In this document: in pieces, positions 24,201 to 30,328 of the stretch
Position numbering within the stretch: the first letter of the stretch is position 1
Layout: each line of letters starts with the position of its first letter
NCBI GenBank assembly: GCA_950097015.1
Contig: CATNEN010000002.1
Location: 1,054,001 to 1,118,000, forward strand
Source of the DNA: Macrostomum hystrix
Taxonomy: Eukaryota > Platyhelminthes > Macrostomidae
Reading direction: 5' to 3'
DNA: 64,000 nucleotides
Position numbers and translations under genes: made by a program
The notes under the pieces: model-generated
The model's database searches: none
What the model saw: the letters and a program-made list of their open reading frames with translations, nothing else
What the model was told of the DNA's origin: nothing

Positions 24201-25701
24201 GTCTACAACTATTTATATATGCCATGCCATTAATTTCAATTTCATCCACTTGTTCTGTTCTTTGAAACAAGGCCTTTTCGGGTTTGAACATTGTGTTGAA
24301 CACTTGAGCCAATAGATTGACAAAGTTGCCAGTGTGTTACGACAGTGTTCTACATTTTGACAGACCCATTCATTAATTGACATTAATGTCATCCCTTTTA
24401 GTTATTGTAATAACAACTTACTAAATCTTATGTCATCGTTACATGTTTTCATTTGAATTGTATTGACTAATAATAATAATAATTGCAGGAGGGCTGCGGG
24501 CAATGACACATAGTTTGGTGACACTAGACCCACAGCCAGCGAGGAGGCAATTCTGCCCATTTCGCTGACTCCTGAGCACACACGCACACAGATACTGTAT
24601 GCAGGCATACGCTCACACAGGTGTGTACATCTGCCCTGACTTTCTCATCGTCAGGCAATGTACACTCGAACTGTGCCTTGGAGGTTGGCCCTCAAGGGCA
24701 TAAATTGCATGACAAGCCCCCAAGCCTTCTCTCTGCGGCTGCGCCCCAAATAAATGTGGCCTCGCCATGGAATCGAACTTAGGGACTGTGGTGCGAGTGG
24801 CAAACGCGTTAACCGCTCTGCCACCGACCCCCTAATTGTATTGACTTAAAAGTAAGAAGTCTGTCAAAGAAAATCATACATGTCAACCAGCAGAATTCTA
24901 GTCAGCACCAAACTCCTCACACATCATTGTTATTCTTTTACACTATGCATTGATAGTGTACACTATACACTATATACTCTGAAGCAAAAGTCTTATGCTC
25001 AGAGAAGAATAGGTAGGGACTTGAAAGTAGACCTATTCATACAAGCTGCCATGTGGATAAGCAGAAAATTATTTCCACGGATCCGTGTGGATAGAATTGA
25101 AATTATCAGCACGGGACCGTGGGAATAAGCACTTCCTTCAATAAAATGTCTGCAAATCAGCCAACAGTATAGTTTGCACAATTGAGACTTATTGTCATAA
25201 TATACATGCCACATGAAGAAATTTCTTTAAATTTCCAAATTTTCACATTTTTGCTATTTTTTAAGATTCAGTTCAGACATAGCTGTTTCATTTTGGAGTA
25301 AGCCAAACACAACAATTTTATTGTTGGTATTATCCCAGCCCTAGAACAGTGCAAGTAGCTACATTTTTAGCAACATTTTACTACTGGCATAAGCCATAGC
25401 ATCATCTAAACCTGACTGACTAGCTATAGGACTGAAAGGACTGACAAAAGAGAATGACATTTGTCACATTTTACATAGACCAGCATAATAGTAACAAATA
25501 TATGTTCCACTAGAATATAGTCATAGACTAAAAATAGTATAAAAAATCTTTAAAATTTAAGTAATCAATTCTTACCTTCTCTTCAATTAAACTGACACCA
25601 TTCCCTTGTGAAATGTAAGACTTTGCAAGTGCTCGTGCCAGTTGAATGACAGAAGACTGGGAAGTTCCGCCAAAGTAGGAAAGAGAATATATTGGAGGCA
25701 T
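1..25701 (-). CDS. PI4KA: Phosphatidylinositol 4-kinase alpha (PI4KIII-alpha), N-terminal ~1558 codons, 18 exons, partial
   Basis: The enzyme makes PI4P from phosphatidylinositol at the plasma membrane. Coding exons, first to last: 25576-25701, 22126-22245, 21948-22041, 21715-21870, 20433-20747, 19865-20106, 18454-18824, 17462-17893, 16227-16443, 14791-15075, 6862-6979, 6567-6691, 5826-5968, 5648-5730, 4092-4776, 2282-2588, 583-1032, 1-406 (cut by the edge). Every junction is GT-AG and all phases match without a stop. Landmarks that match animal PI4KA: IIDQLGCLIIAG in exon 9, LIPVIAV in exon 10, FKDFWLY in exon 11, HAQFLLVMFNH and FPHVMWSGKVLTAILDI in exon 15, HDLCWAGLRQFN in exon 16, PHRIWVGFL in exon 17. 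All visible sequence is the helical-repeat N-terminal part; the lipid-kinase domain lies off the left edge. The last exon is Gly/Ser/Ala-rich and aligns with the variable linker before the kinase half. The acceptor of exon 15 could be 7 nt away (4783), but only 4776 keeps phase. Confidence 0.95.
1118..2060. repeat. Minisatellite, 46-bp unit, in PI4KA intron 17
   Basis: About 15 nearly identical 46-bp units starting GTGTACACTCGCTAGCCAGA run head to tail. They decay into divergent units after about 1815 and end in three better-preserved units (1950-2060). Read in the direction of PI4KA transcription, each unit contains GGGGTAAGAG, which resembles a 5' splice site. No gene is inside. Confidence 0.95.
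2070..2215 (-). repeat. SINE-B fragment (tRNA-derived), 5' part
   Basis: Contains the inverted landmarks of the SINE-B family of this window: a CAGCTGAGTGAACTGAAG segment, then a degraded box-B-like stretch (GGGAATCTAACCCC), a Pol III A-box remnant and an anticodon-arm-like region near 2190. The closest complete copy is at 55315-55640. It lacks the 3' part with the palindromic CAGTCCATGGACTG block. Confidence 0.6.
2640..3965. repeat. Minisatellite, 21-bp unit, in PI4KA intron 16
   Basis: More than 55 tandem copies of a 21-bp unit built on ACATTCTAAAACACGATTCC fill most of intron 16. A block of roughly 570 bp (about 2940-3490) is repeated at about 3500-3850, so the array has also grown by longer duplications. 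Because 21 is a multiple of three, the minus strand stays open as a heptapeptide repeat (SESCFRM and variants). I treat that as an artefact, not a protein. Confidence 0.95.
4815..5110 (-). repeat. SINE-A copy (tRNA-derived SINE)
   Basis: Shares its body with the copies at 24468-24834 and 42684-43040: GTGACACTAGACCC, CTGACTCCTGAGCACACA, GACTTTCTCATCGTCAGGCA and CAAGCCCCCAAGCCTTCTCT in the same order. The right end (about 5055-5110) is the degraded tRNA-like head, with GAATCGAGCTC as the inverted B box. It lies in PI4KA intron 14. Confidence 0.8.
5318..5560 (-). repeat. SINE-B copy (tRNA-derived SINE)
   Basis: Carries the 3' block CAGATGTGCAGCCGACAGCA...CATCTGAAGGCTGCG and the palindromic CAGTCCATGGACTG. 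It ends on the right with an inverted B box (AAATCGAACCTAAGACC) and a tRNA-like head (CTCTAACCGCTAGGCTG). The orientation is opposite to the plus strand. It lies in PI4KA intron 14, next to SINE-A. Confidence 0.8.
6108..6450. repeat. AT-rich minisatellite, ~21-bp unit, in PI4KA intron 12
   Basis: About 15 units built on ATGACATTGATAAATATAAA with small indels. The right end fades into GGCATT-containing variants. Three minus-strand frames stay open through it, which reflects composition and not coding. Confidence 0.9.
7060..7120. repeat. Left stub of the 24-bp satellite, interrupted by the DNA transposon
   Basis: Two to three diverged units (CACTAAACTACATTTGCTGT, TTACTCACTAAATTACACTA) end exactly at the left transposon end. 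They match the array that resumes at 13342. The transposon therefore landed inside an existing satellite array in PI4KA intron 10. The last three bases, CTA, are repeated at 13339-13341. Confidence 0.8.
7136..7445. repeat. Left subterminal repeats of the DNA transposon
   Basis: Repeats of ~52 bp contain GGTCACCATGTGACCGTTCA and TGTGACCATATTTTGTGACC. They are the inverted counterpart of the array at 12945-13320. Each unit has several GGTCAC/GTGACC half-sites, many arranged as palindromes (GGTCACCATGTGACC). This pattern is typical of protein-binding subterminal repeats. The 580 bp from 7446 to 8028 are AT-rich and hold no feature I recognise. Confidence 0.85.
8065..12351 (-). mobile_element. 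Full-length APE-type non-LTR retrotransposon, 4.3 kb
   Basis: The boundaries come from an identical 13-bp duplication, TGCCGGAAGAGTC, at 8052-8064 and 12352-12364. At the left (3') end the element finishes in a short GAA-repeat tail directly next to the duplication, as target-primed reverse transcription produces. The 5' UTR is roughly 370 bp (12351-11983), with a GGCACCCTGGTGCC near-palindrome at about 12140 and a purine-rich stretch. The 3' UTR is about 78 bp. The single ORF is unbroken and the target duplications are identical, so the insertion is probably recent. Confidence 0.88.
8143..11982 (-). CDS. Retrotransposon polyprotein: 2A-like motif, AP endonuclease, reverse transcriptase, C-terminal zinc fingers
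   Basis: 1279 codons without interruption. Residues 15-28 end in STIEKNPGP, a 2A-like ribosome-skipping motif. An AP-like endonuclease follows (about 48-320: ATWNVQ, a TETQ glutamate motif, GGDFNAS with D206, SDHLP). The reverse transcriptase spans roughly 590-940 with LIIPLHKKGD, NQAGFRRNRST, LLDLKKAYPRVN, RGLREGCATSP and the catalytic FADD at 854-857. Four Cys/His clusters close the protein (about 1142-1164, 1175-1195, 1207-1226, 1257-1276); the last two share the pattern C-x2-C-K-x-W with H-x4-C. The clade is not certain; the RT reads closest to RTE-like or related APE lineages. It copies element RNA into the genome at endonuclease nicks. ATG at 11982 is the first Met; the frame stays open a little upstream. 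Confidence 0.93.
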   Translation of the reverse strand: MKQEGDSQRSIEAGIKLHLSTIEKNPGPRNADQRKTRNRRRTLRRRKRKEKRIKQKTEEAESDWKELRIKIATWNVQRANIGSARFGEIVKAASKWQITLITETQVTQTGIREYKTVEGTSHLIHSGRVGILLSEPAWLLWLKEGRKMQPQERSLAIELGDCILVSVYQPVKGVEGYDSTIIEVRSELERILTTAGQKKAIFIGGDFNASVGSNNTGMNPRSGTPFTCIGKCSTRTANDQGLELMLWMEEWNLVWTSSFFKQKKGGTWKNPRTKRWYELDGFIVRKDQRHKTVRKVYTDHSPRLSDHLPKVLWAHPNLAKQIRKIAKKNKITAIKKQKRKRIEWEKLREEEVREKFAKETSQETGNNQWEEVERNLVKKAEAVCGIKKRQTNPWMAGKEEALKELNIGIKNALRERNEANREWQETQNEEDRVKLETKKQVLRETRKKKNEWLTQWEEVWCNTLAEKCKENCEKGNVAGMYENLREMGAAEMGNRNQSRGKNLFSANDFKEHLEQVQKDRFENDPTTMLARIDTFAKLQVPKKVQRTANESLVEPITRTEFEREINKMKNGAPGEDDVRLIYIKTANTTVREKCFTEITRLWEEPAKEWKESQKLGLIIPLHKKGDKKDLNNYRGVCLLPMTSRILARIIATRINKWAEETECLDDNQAGFRRNRSTMDATQIILRLQEDATLMKEIRADREENANNNENNESDEDNDETTIKLLDLKKAYPRVNKPALWKLLAHYEMPKKMIDKLRDLHEYTAYKVHTEDEDSQTFFPQRGLREGCATSPVLFNIYHQAVMREAEIERKAAATNKGLEVGIEWAYLPGNDLPPQRNYKFTEETVTTRITCSLFADDTTVIGEKKEIKEGTATVKKVMGWLEERTNDAKEETATLGTEESNKIRMLGTWLGKKEDTHQRLQRATSAWTKVKKRLRRTRLTKRTQARVVEACVESTMTFNAGARPFKKGEIDQLQRTMDKFYRYIWSSKTKEPLREMEEKQMNMWDVRRSMGVKCIQRKIEIAHWRRMGHVLRLPNTSLTKICVMGWNKRLEKAKRPKKRRTTIITYWRKLVRKAKLDPLKVGQYANDRTKWKETIRKRDAEWEKIERLRCKGREGNETIELEERNQASSPQTEESELTGFRCWEVNCGKICRSRGGLAIHRKRMHKTDTGIRMKCGRCNDEFRTEATRKNHEQWCSGGRTEGTKRECNNCKRWISKTNYARHRRQCVEDPPAIKSPRTVDEVTRTVARIHKRKRAECRYCKKWLSATNMARHERGCGEH
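12945..13320. repeat. Right subterminal repeats of the DNA transposon
   Basis: Five tandem units of 52 bp, each beginning GGTCACATGGTGACCCTGAA and containing ACGGTCACAAAATACGGTCA. They degrade toward the right TIR. This is the inverted counterpart of 7136-7445. The units are almost identical to one another, so the array was recently homogenised. Confidence 0.92.
13342..14655. repeat. Satellite array, 24-bp unit, in PI4KA intron 10
   Basis: More than 50 copies of a 24-bp unit built on TACACTAGCTGTTACTCAGT, with G/A, C/A and CACTATAG variants recurring in blocks. This pattern shows amplification of multi-unit segments. A perfect 11-bp inverted repeat (TATAAGGAGCT, 7-nt loop, AGCTCCTTATA; 13529-13557) interrupts one unit. 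Exon 10 of PI4KA begins 136 bp further on. Confidence 0.95.
15165..15300 (-). repeat. SINE-B 3' fragment with (TAA)n tail
   Basis: A run of about 13 TAA/AAT triplets (15165-15206) is followed by ATTATAATTATAA and then the SINE-B 3' block: GCCGACATTACAGCCGCAGC, AAGGCTGCGTACGGC and a decayed CATGGAC. The simple repeat is the SINE 3' tail. The tRNA-like head is missing. Confidence 0.75.
15340..16170. repeat. Minisatellite, 20-bp unit with higher-order structure, in PI4KA intron 9
   Basis: About 40 copies of the 20-bp unit ACCAATCAGAATCGACCACA. A variant block, identifiable by GTCTAATACAACCACCCAGA and AATTGACCAAA, recurs near 15370, 15550, 15690 and 15930, so the array contains a higher-order repeat of several units. 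Exon 9 starts 57 bp after the array. Confidence 0.95.
16600..17330. repeat. Minisatellite, 23-bp unit, in PI4KA intron 8
   Basis: About 31 copies of a 23-bp unit containing ACCATGCCCATATATTTCCC. Since 23 is not a multiple of three and the unit has no stop, all three plus frames and several minus frames stay open across the array. This gives apparent ORFs of up to 345 codons that are not genes. Confidence 0.95.
17925..18435. repeat. Degenerate minisatellite, ~30-bp unit, in PI4KA intron 7
   Basis: About 16 irregular units built on GAGCAATGACGGGTCATACAG with a variable spacer (GATTAGTGACTGAT or TTTGATGAGTAAT). More diverged than the other arrays. Confidence 0.85.
18885..19825. repeat. Minisatellite, 29-bp unit, in PI4KA intron 6
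   Basis: About 32 copies of a 29-bp unit containing AACCTGTGGATCTGGGATGA. Variants with GATATTGGATG and with GATAAACAAAAATCCC recur together at about 19000, 19120 and 19640, so larger blocks have been duplicated. It ends about 40 bp before the exon 6 splice donor at 19864. Confidence 0.95.
20155..20400 (-). repeat. Two tRNA-like fragments in PI4KA intron 5
   Basis: Around 20175-20235, TTGAGATTCGAACTCAGGACC is followed by CCAAAGCTCGAACCACTGGC, and around 20335-20365 there is a second GAGATTCGAACTAAGGACC. The TTCGAA core is an inverted Pol III B box. They look like decayed SINE heads. No cloverleaf can be assembled, so these are not called tRNA genes. Confidence 0.45.
20790..21712. repeat. Compound minisatellite, 53-bp then 45-bp units, in PI4KA intron 4
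   Basis: Three to four 53-bp units (20795-20960), containing GTGTCTCACCTGTGACTGCA, pass into about 16 copies of a 45-bp unit containing GCCTGACACCTACTGTGTCT. The two unit types share CACCTACTGTGTCT, so the second derives from the first. The 45-bp units are nearly identical, and the minus strand stays open as a 15-residue repeat. The array ends within 3 bp of the exon 4 donor, so it nearly touches the exon. Confidence 0.95.
24100..25130. repeat. Inverted-repeat pair of ~115 bp arms enclosing a SINE
   Basis: The left arm (24100-24215) contains CTTATTCCCACTGTCCCATG and GCAGCTTGTATGAATAGGTC. The right arm (25018-25130) contains the complements in reverse order (GACCTATTCATACAAGCTGC, GTGGGAATAAG). 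Arms are roughly 85% alike by eye. The ~800 bp between them include SINE-A. It may be a foldback element or two copies of one repeat in opposite orientation. Confidence 0.65.
24468..24834 (-). repeat. SINE-A, essentially full-length tRNA-derived SINE
   Basis: Reading the minus strand, the tRNA-like head starts near 24834 with an A box in GGCAGAGCGGTTAACGCG (about 24823-24806) and a B box AGTTCGATTCC (24781-24770). A tRNA-unrelated body of about 270 bp follows, and it ends in an (ATT)n tail at 24483-24468. Other copies are at 4815-5110, 35863-36055 and 42684-43040. Confidence 0.88.
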
Positions 25702-27740
25702 TATGGTTTATACTATCTAGGTTGACAATAGTTAAAAAACCGACTAGCTAGCCGCAACTAGCTCTAGCTAGTAGTAAGACCACAAGTTAGACGCCTAACG
25801 ACAGTTGTTTTAGAATATGTAGCAAAATGTAGCAAATAGACGTATCTAAGCTATATATAATATATAGTTAGTACAAAAAAATACTATATATAAACAATAG
25901 GAAGGTAGTAGCAGTATCTATCAATCAAAAACTATTTAAAAAGGTTGAAACCGTCCATAATAGGTATAATACCAATACAAAAAGGACAAAGTATATATTA
26001 ATGTCTCGCTCCTATACGGTAGCCTGAAATGAAATCACCTTTAAGACAAAAAATTCAAAACACATTACGAAGAAACCGATTTATTAACAAATTTATGTTT
26101 TCTCACTTGTAGAGATGTAGCTAATCCGTTTTTTATAAAAATTTAAATTAAAATTTGAAGCACATAATCGCACGCTAACGATCACTGTAGCTTCTATTTA
26201 CTCATAGTTTAAAATCAACGTACGATCAGGTGACTGGCCCTGTCTCAAAGCTTAGACGACAATTTTTGAAATAAAAAAGAGGTGAAGGAAGCGATAGTTT
26301 TTTTTTATCTAAATTGTTTATTACTGGCCTTGTATCTCGAAAAATATACTTAAAGCACCAGCATCGACGAATATGTGACCTAAATACGAATTTGTTAGTT
26401 TTTTGTCCGGACTAACTGACGATTACAAAAATACATGACATTAGGTTCTTAAAAGATGTTTAGGATGTCTATAACAAAAATAAAGGAAAATAAAATTTAG
26501 AGCTAGAATTAAGCTTTCGGTTAAAAAAACTTTGTACGTTTTTTTTGTTTTTTTTTATAAAAATGACTCAAACAATAATTTAACTTGTGAAAATGCTGTA
26601 CATTTTTTATCGGTGAAGATAACTCGCACCGTTGTGTTTCGTGTGGGTACTGTTTGAATAACTCAAATAGAATTCCGAAATTTATATTTTAATTATTTTA
26701 TGTTAAAATTAGTTTATTGAAGTGTATAAACTCGTTTTATAACATTGATATGTTTTGGTATTTAATGCAATTTTGTGTATATCACGATGACATAACATAC
26801 TACATTCAGAGCCATTATTAGGTAACATTTTAAGTAGATGTAGACTAGATGTAGTTTTGATGCGAATGTTTAAAAAAGTTCAGACTAGCTTTAAAAAAAT
26901 AAAATGTAACACCAGCTAAATATATATATATATAACACGAAACTCTCTAGAATACGGGCCACAAAATTCGCAGTAAAATTGTACACTTGGCAAAAATAAA
27001 TGCAGCTTTGAAAAAAGAAAAAACCATTTAAAACAATTATAATAAGGCCTTATCTTTATACCTAATTTTTAGCAAATGTAAGGTAATATATAGTTGAAAA
27101 AAACAGAAGGATATAGAAGCTAAAGATTTTTTGCTAACTGTACTGAGTTGCAGATGAAGCTCAAAAAGTATTTTCATTGTAGACAGCAACAGAAATAAAG
27201 TAAATATAACAACTAAACAAGAGCTACTTTCAGCTGAACTGATGCCATTAAAAATGGCAATAACAACAGAAGAAACTGAATAAACTTCTAAATAGCTTTT
27301 TTTACAAACAGTTGTACTGTAAAGATCTGAACAATCTGATTAACAAAGGGCAAGCAACCCATATAAAATGTGATCCTAAAACATTTTTGTTTTAATATAA
27401 GAAAACAGGAGATTTAATACATTTTGCAATTTTTAATTGCTATTAATAACATAATAACTTTCTAGATGTGCTTATTTTTTTCAAATAATAAGCTTCAAAC
27501 CATATCTGCCACTCTAAAAGTGTCTACATTTAAAACTTTTTGCATTTATCATAGCTTTTAGTTATTATTTTATTTTTATCTATAATGCATCTCTAATTTA
27601 AACTCTATGTTAAGCGATTTGGAATCTACATGCATGATGGCACGTTTAAGTTCGTGAGTCTAGTTTCAGAATATGACAAAGTGAAGTCGTTATCTTTTAC
27701 AGCTACCTAGATCAGCAAGCGCAGTTGTTGTTTTCGTCAT
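25702..27740. other. Intergenic spacer upstream of PI4KA
   Basis: AT-rich with many poly-A and poly-T runs. It must contain the PI4KA promoter and 5' UTR next to 25701, but I recognise no TATA box or other element with confidence. No ORF, tandem array or SINE is visible. Confidence 0.5.
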
Positions 27741-30328
27741 TTATGCTATGCATGATATAGTGCAAAAGAAGTGGAATGTAGCGAAGTCGGTGCTGGGAGG
27801 CAGATCCACACAATCATGGTGGAACCATCGAGGGCAGCCTTCGCATTGCACTCCCTGCACGTTTGCTGCACTTGGCAGAGGACACTGATCAGCAGCACAA
27901 AACGTGTGCACTACTTCATGATATCTACGCCCTTGTCCTCTGCGCCCTTGTCCGCGTCCTCGTCCGCGCCCTCGGCCACGACCTCGTCCACGACCTCGAC
28001 TGTGATCATCGTTGGAGCCAGCATCAGCGTTAGTGGTGACGCCTGCAACAGTTAAGTCACTGGCAGTGGCCCTCCGACTAGACAACTTCCAAGGGCTCCA
28101 TATGCGTGCATTAAAGCAAGTACAATCCTCTGATGCTCCTGTACAGATACAGCAAAGGTCGCGATAGATAATGCCATGCGCCGAAGACCTTGTTACGTGG
28201 TGCATCTTAGCGGCGCCCGGCATATCATTTAGGTTCACCAACAGGAACAGGTCAGTGAATTCTTTGATGTCTGTCGATTTAACTAACCATGTAAATACAC
28301 GCAGAGCATCATCCTCTTTGACAGCCCACAGAACGTCCTCCGGCGTCACAACATCTCGCTTTGCAGCCACCACCGCATCGCATCTCCGCTTCACAGCTGC
28401 ACCAACGCCATCTGCCGCACCCTTGCCGTGGCCAGCCTCAGTATAAATCCATTGCCAGTCTGAAATCGAAAAGCGCAGCATGAGACGCTGAAATACGTAA
28501 ATCATCTTCCGGCTCCGATACTGACTCGAAGGCGAATCCGATATCATTGTAACCTTCGTCAATGCAATGCCTTCTTCCTTGTACAACTTAAGAAAGTGGC
28601 CTATCACAGGCTTCAGGTGGGCGGCTATCCCATCAGCTGTCTTTGTCCTGTCTGCCGACACAGAAACAAAGGAAAACGGTGGATGATCGGCCCGATAGGC
28701 AACACCCTGGTGGATGACAATCTGATTCTGCTCGCCAAAGTGTGTCGCCTGGACTTCTTTGTGGTACTTAGCGCCATAGTTCTCGGAAAAGTCTACGTGC
28801 AAGACAAGATGACCCGGCACGAGAGTTTGCTTGAGGCGCCGAATGCAACGTAGCTGATGCCGCAGGCGGAAAAAGTGGGCGGCAAAGTCGTCGAGTTGGT
28901 TAAGAAGCATGCTGACGGCCTCGTCGCAATTGACGATCATTCTGACGACCTCTACGCCATTGCCGCTACTTCGTGATTGCCAGACGTCGAAGGTCACATC
29001 CGGCTTGTTAATTGCTGCGCTCGTCACAGGGGACAATCGTCTACAGGTTTCGCAGCGGCGCATTAGACAATCAACCGACTCATCGGAGCAGACGATCGCA
29101 TCCAGGAGATCGCGCAAGCTGCTTGTTTTCAAAAGCCGAGCCGAGTGCATCCCCTTGGCCAGGAACTCTAAGTTGGTACATTGCATGCACATGCAGATGT
29201 CGCGATCACACAGGCGAGGCTGAACAACATGCCAGGGCCTCAAGCGAAAGAATGTCGCCCGACTGATCTTTACTCCAGGATTCTCTCGTTTGAATTTGGC
29301 ATACAGCGCCTCGCCTGCGTAAAAATACGATTTTAAAGTTTAGAAGCGCTCTTTTACGCAGAACAATAGTTTACTGTTTACTTTTAGGAAGCAGAAAATG
29401 ATATTAAAATTGTGATTTTATTTACTAGTTTGAATCTCTCACTGCACTACATATCTGTTTCCAATTTAAGTTCCTGGACTACATCTACGCTCGTAGAATG
29501 TATATTTGTATAACTGTTCATAAAATATACTAATTGCTTGCGTTTTGTAATCAAGCCCAGCGTACCATGTAATCAATGGACTTCATTTACCTGTGGACAC
29601 AAGAAAGCGCTTCTGACGTGTCTCCTTGGTTTTCTTGCCAGCGATTACCACGAATCGCCTGATGAAATGCTTCTTCGATGATGTCGAGCGGCTATTCTCA
29701 TCATCGCACCAGAAGGCTTCTACAGATTCGTGAAGGGCTTTCGTGACTCGTCTGACAGGCGCCTTCAGAACCTTCGGGGACGCACCAAGCATCTGCATGA
29801 CAGCCTTTCGCTTATCTGGTGGCGAGGCTTCACAAATTTCTCGGATGCTTTGACGAATATGCTTTTTGCGCCGCAGACCAGCTAAGGTCTCAACCAAGAA
29901 ATTGCTCCGCCTGTCCAGATCCTCACAGCGCCGTTCAGCAGCAGCCGTTGCTTGATGCCCCCTCAATAGCTGGACACGCAGAATGCTGATCCGCCTTTTT
30001 GCTTCAATCAGCTCATCATGCAGATTTCGAGCCTCTCTTTTAAGCTTCGTGCGCTCACGGACACGTGCTGCCTCAGAACGAGAAATTGGTACGCGCTTAG
30101 ATTGCTTAGGCGGATTATTGCCTGCGGTAATTCTACTGGTCTTCTTTTTGTGGTAGTAGGCACGCTGATTTTCAAGGTAGCTGCTATGTGACCCAAAGTT
30201 CTTTTTAATGTATCTATCCTTTTTTGCTCGCAGCTTCTGCCGCTTACTAAGTGCAAAAGGCTTGCCCTGCGACGAGAGGATGAACAATGGTTGTAAGCAT
30301 GCTTTACACGTAGATCCTGTATTAACAT
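27741..30328 (-). CDS. DDE-like protein with coiled coil and C-terminal PHD-like finger; probable domesticated or intact transposase-type gene
   Basis: Two exons are well supported: 29591-30266 and 27741-29314, joined in phase (donor GTAAAT, acceptor TTTACGCAG) into about 749 residues. A possible 21-nt start exon at 30308-30328 (ATG, 41-nt intron, pyrimidine-rich acceptor) supplies the only Met; this is uncertain. Domain order: basic N-terminus, coiled coil (about 75-150), a KFKRENPG...LRPWHVV segment, Cys pairs (CMCMQC, RRCETC), then a block that looks like an RNase-H-fold transposase core. Within it, HVDFSENY, SDSPSSQYR and EAGHGKGAADG place D, D and E at about residues 400, 485 and 518, with 84 and 32 residues between them. 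An RG-repeat follows, then a C4HC3 PHD-like finger (CPLPSAA...CEGCPRWFHHDC). I recall similar uncharacterised proteins in several invertebrates, but no named family. No flanking TIR was found. Confidence 0.75.

Larger units (their letters stand above)
22246..25575. other. PI4KA intron 1, AT-rich, with one SINE and an inverted-repeat pair
   Basis: The 3.3-kb first intron holds no tandem array, unlike the other long introns. It contains SINE-A at 24468-24834 and an imperfect inverted pair (24100-24215 with 25018-25130). The rest (22250-24095) is unique-looking AT-rich sequence without an ORF of note. Confidence 0.6.

Noticed and set aside
24750-24834. tRNA gene on the minus strand
   Set aside because: A and B boxes are present but the acceptor and anticodon arms do not pair; it is the head of SINE-A.
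27771-29266. Plus-strand ORFs opposite the DDE-like gene
   Set aside because: No homology and lower quality than the minus-strand protein, which has clear motifs.
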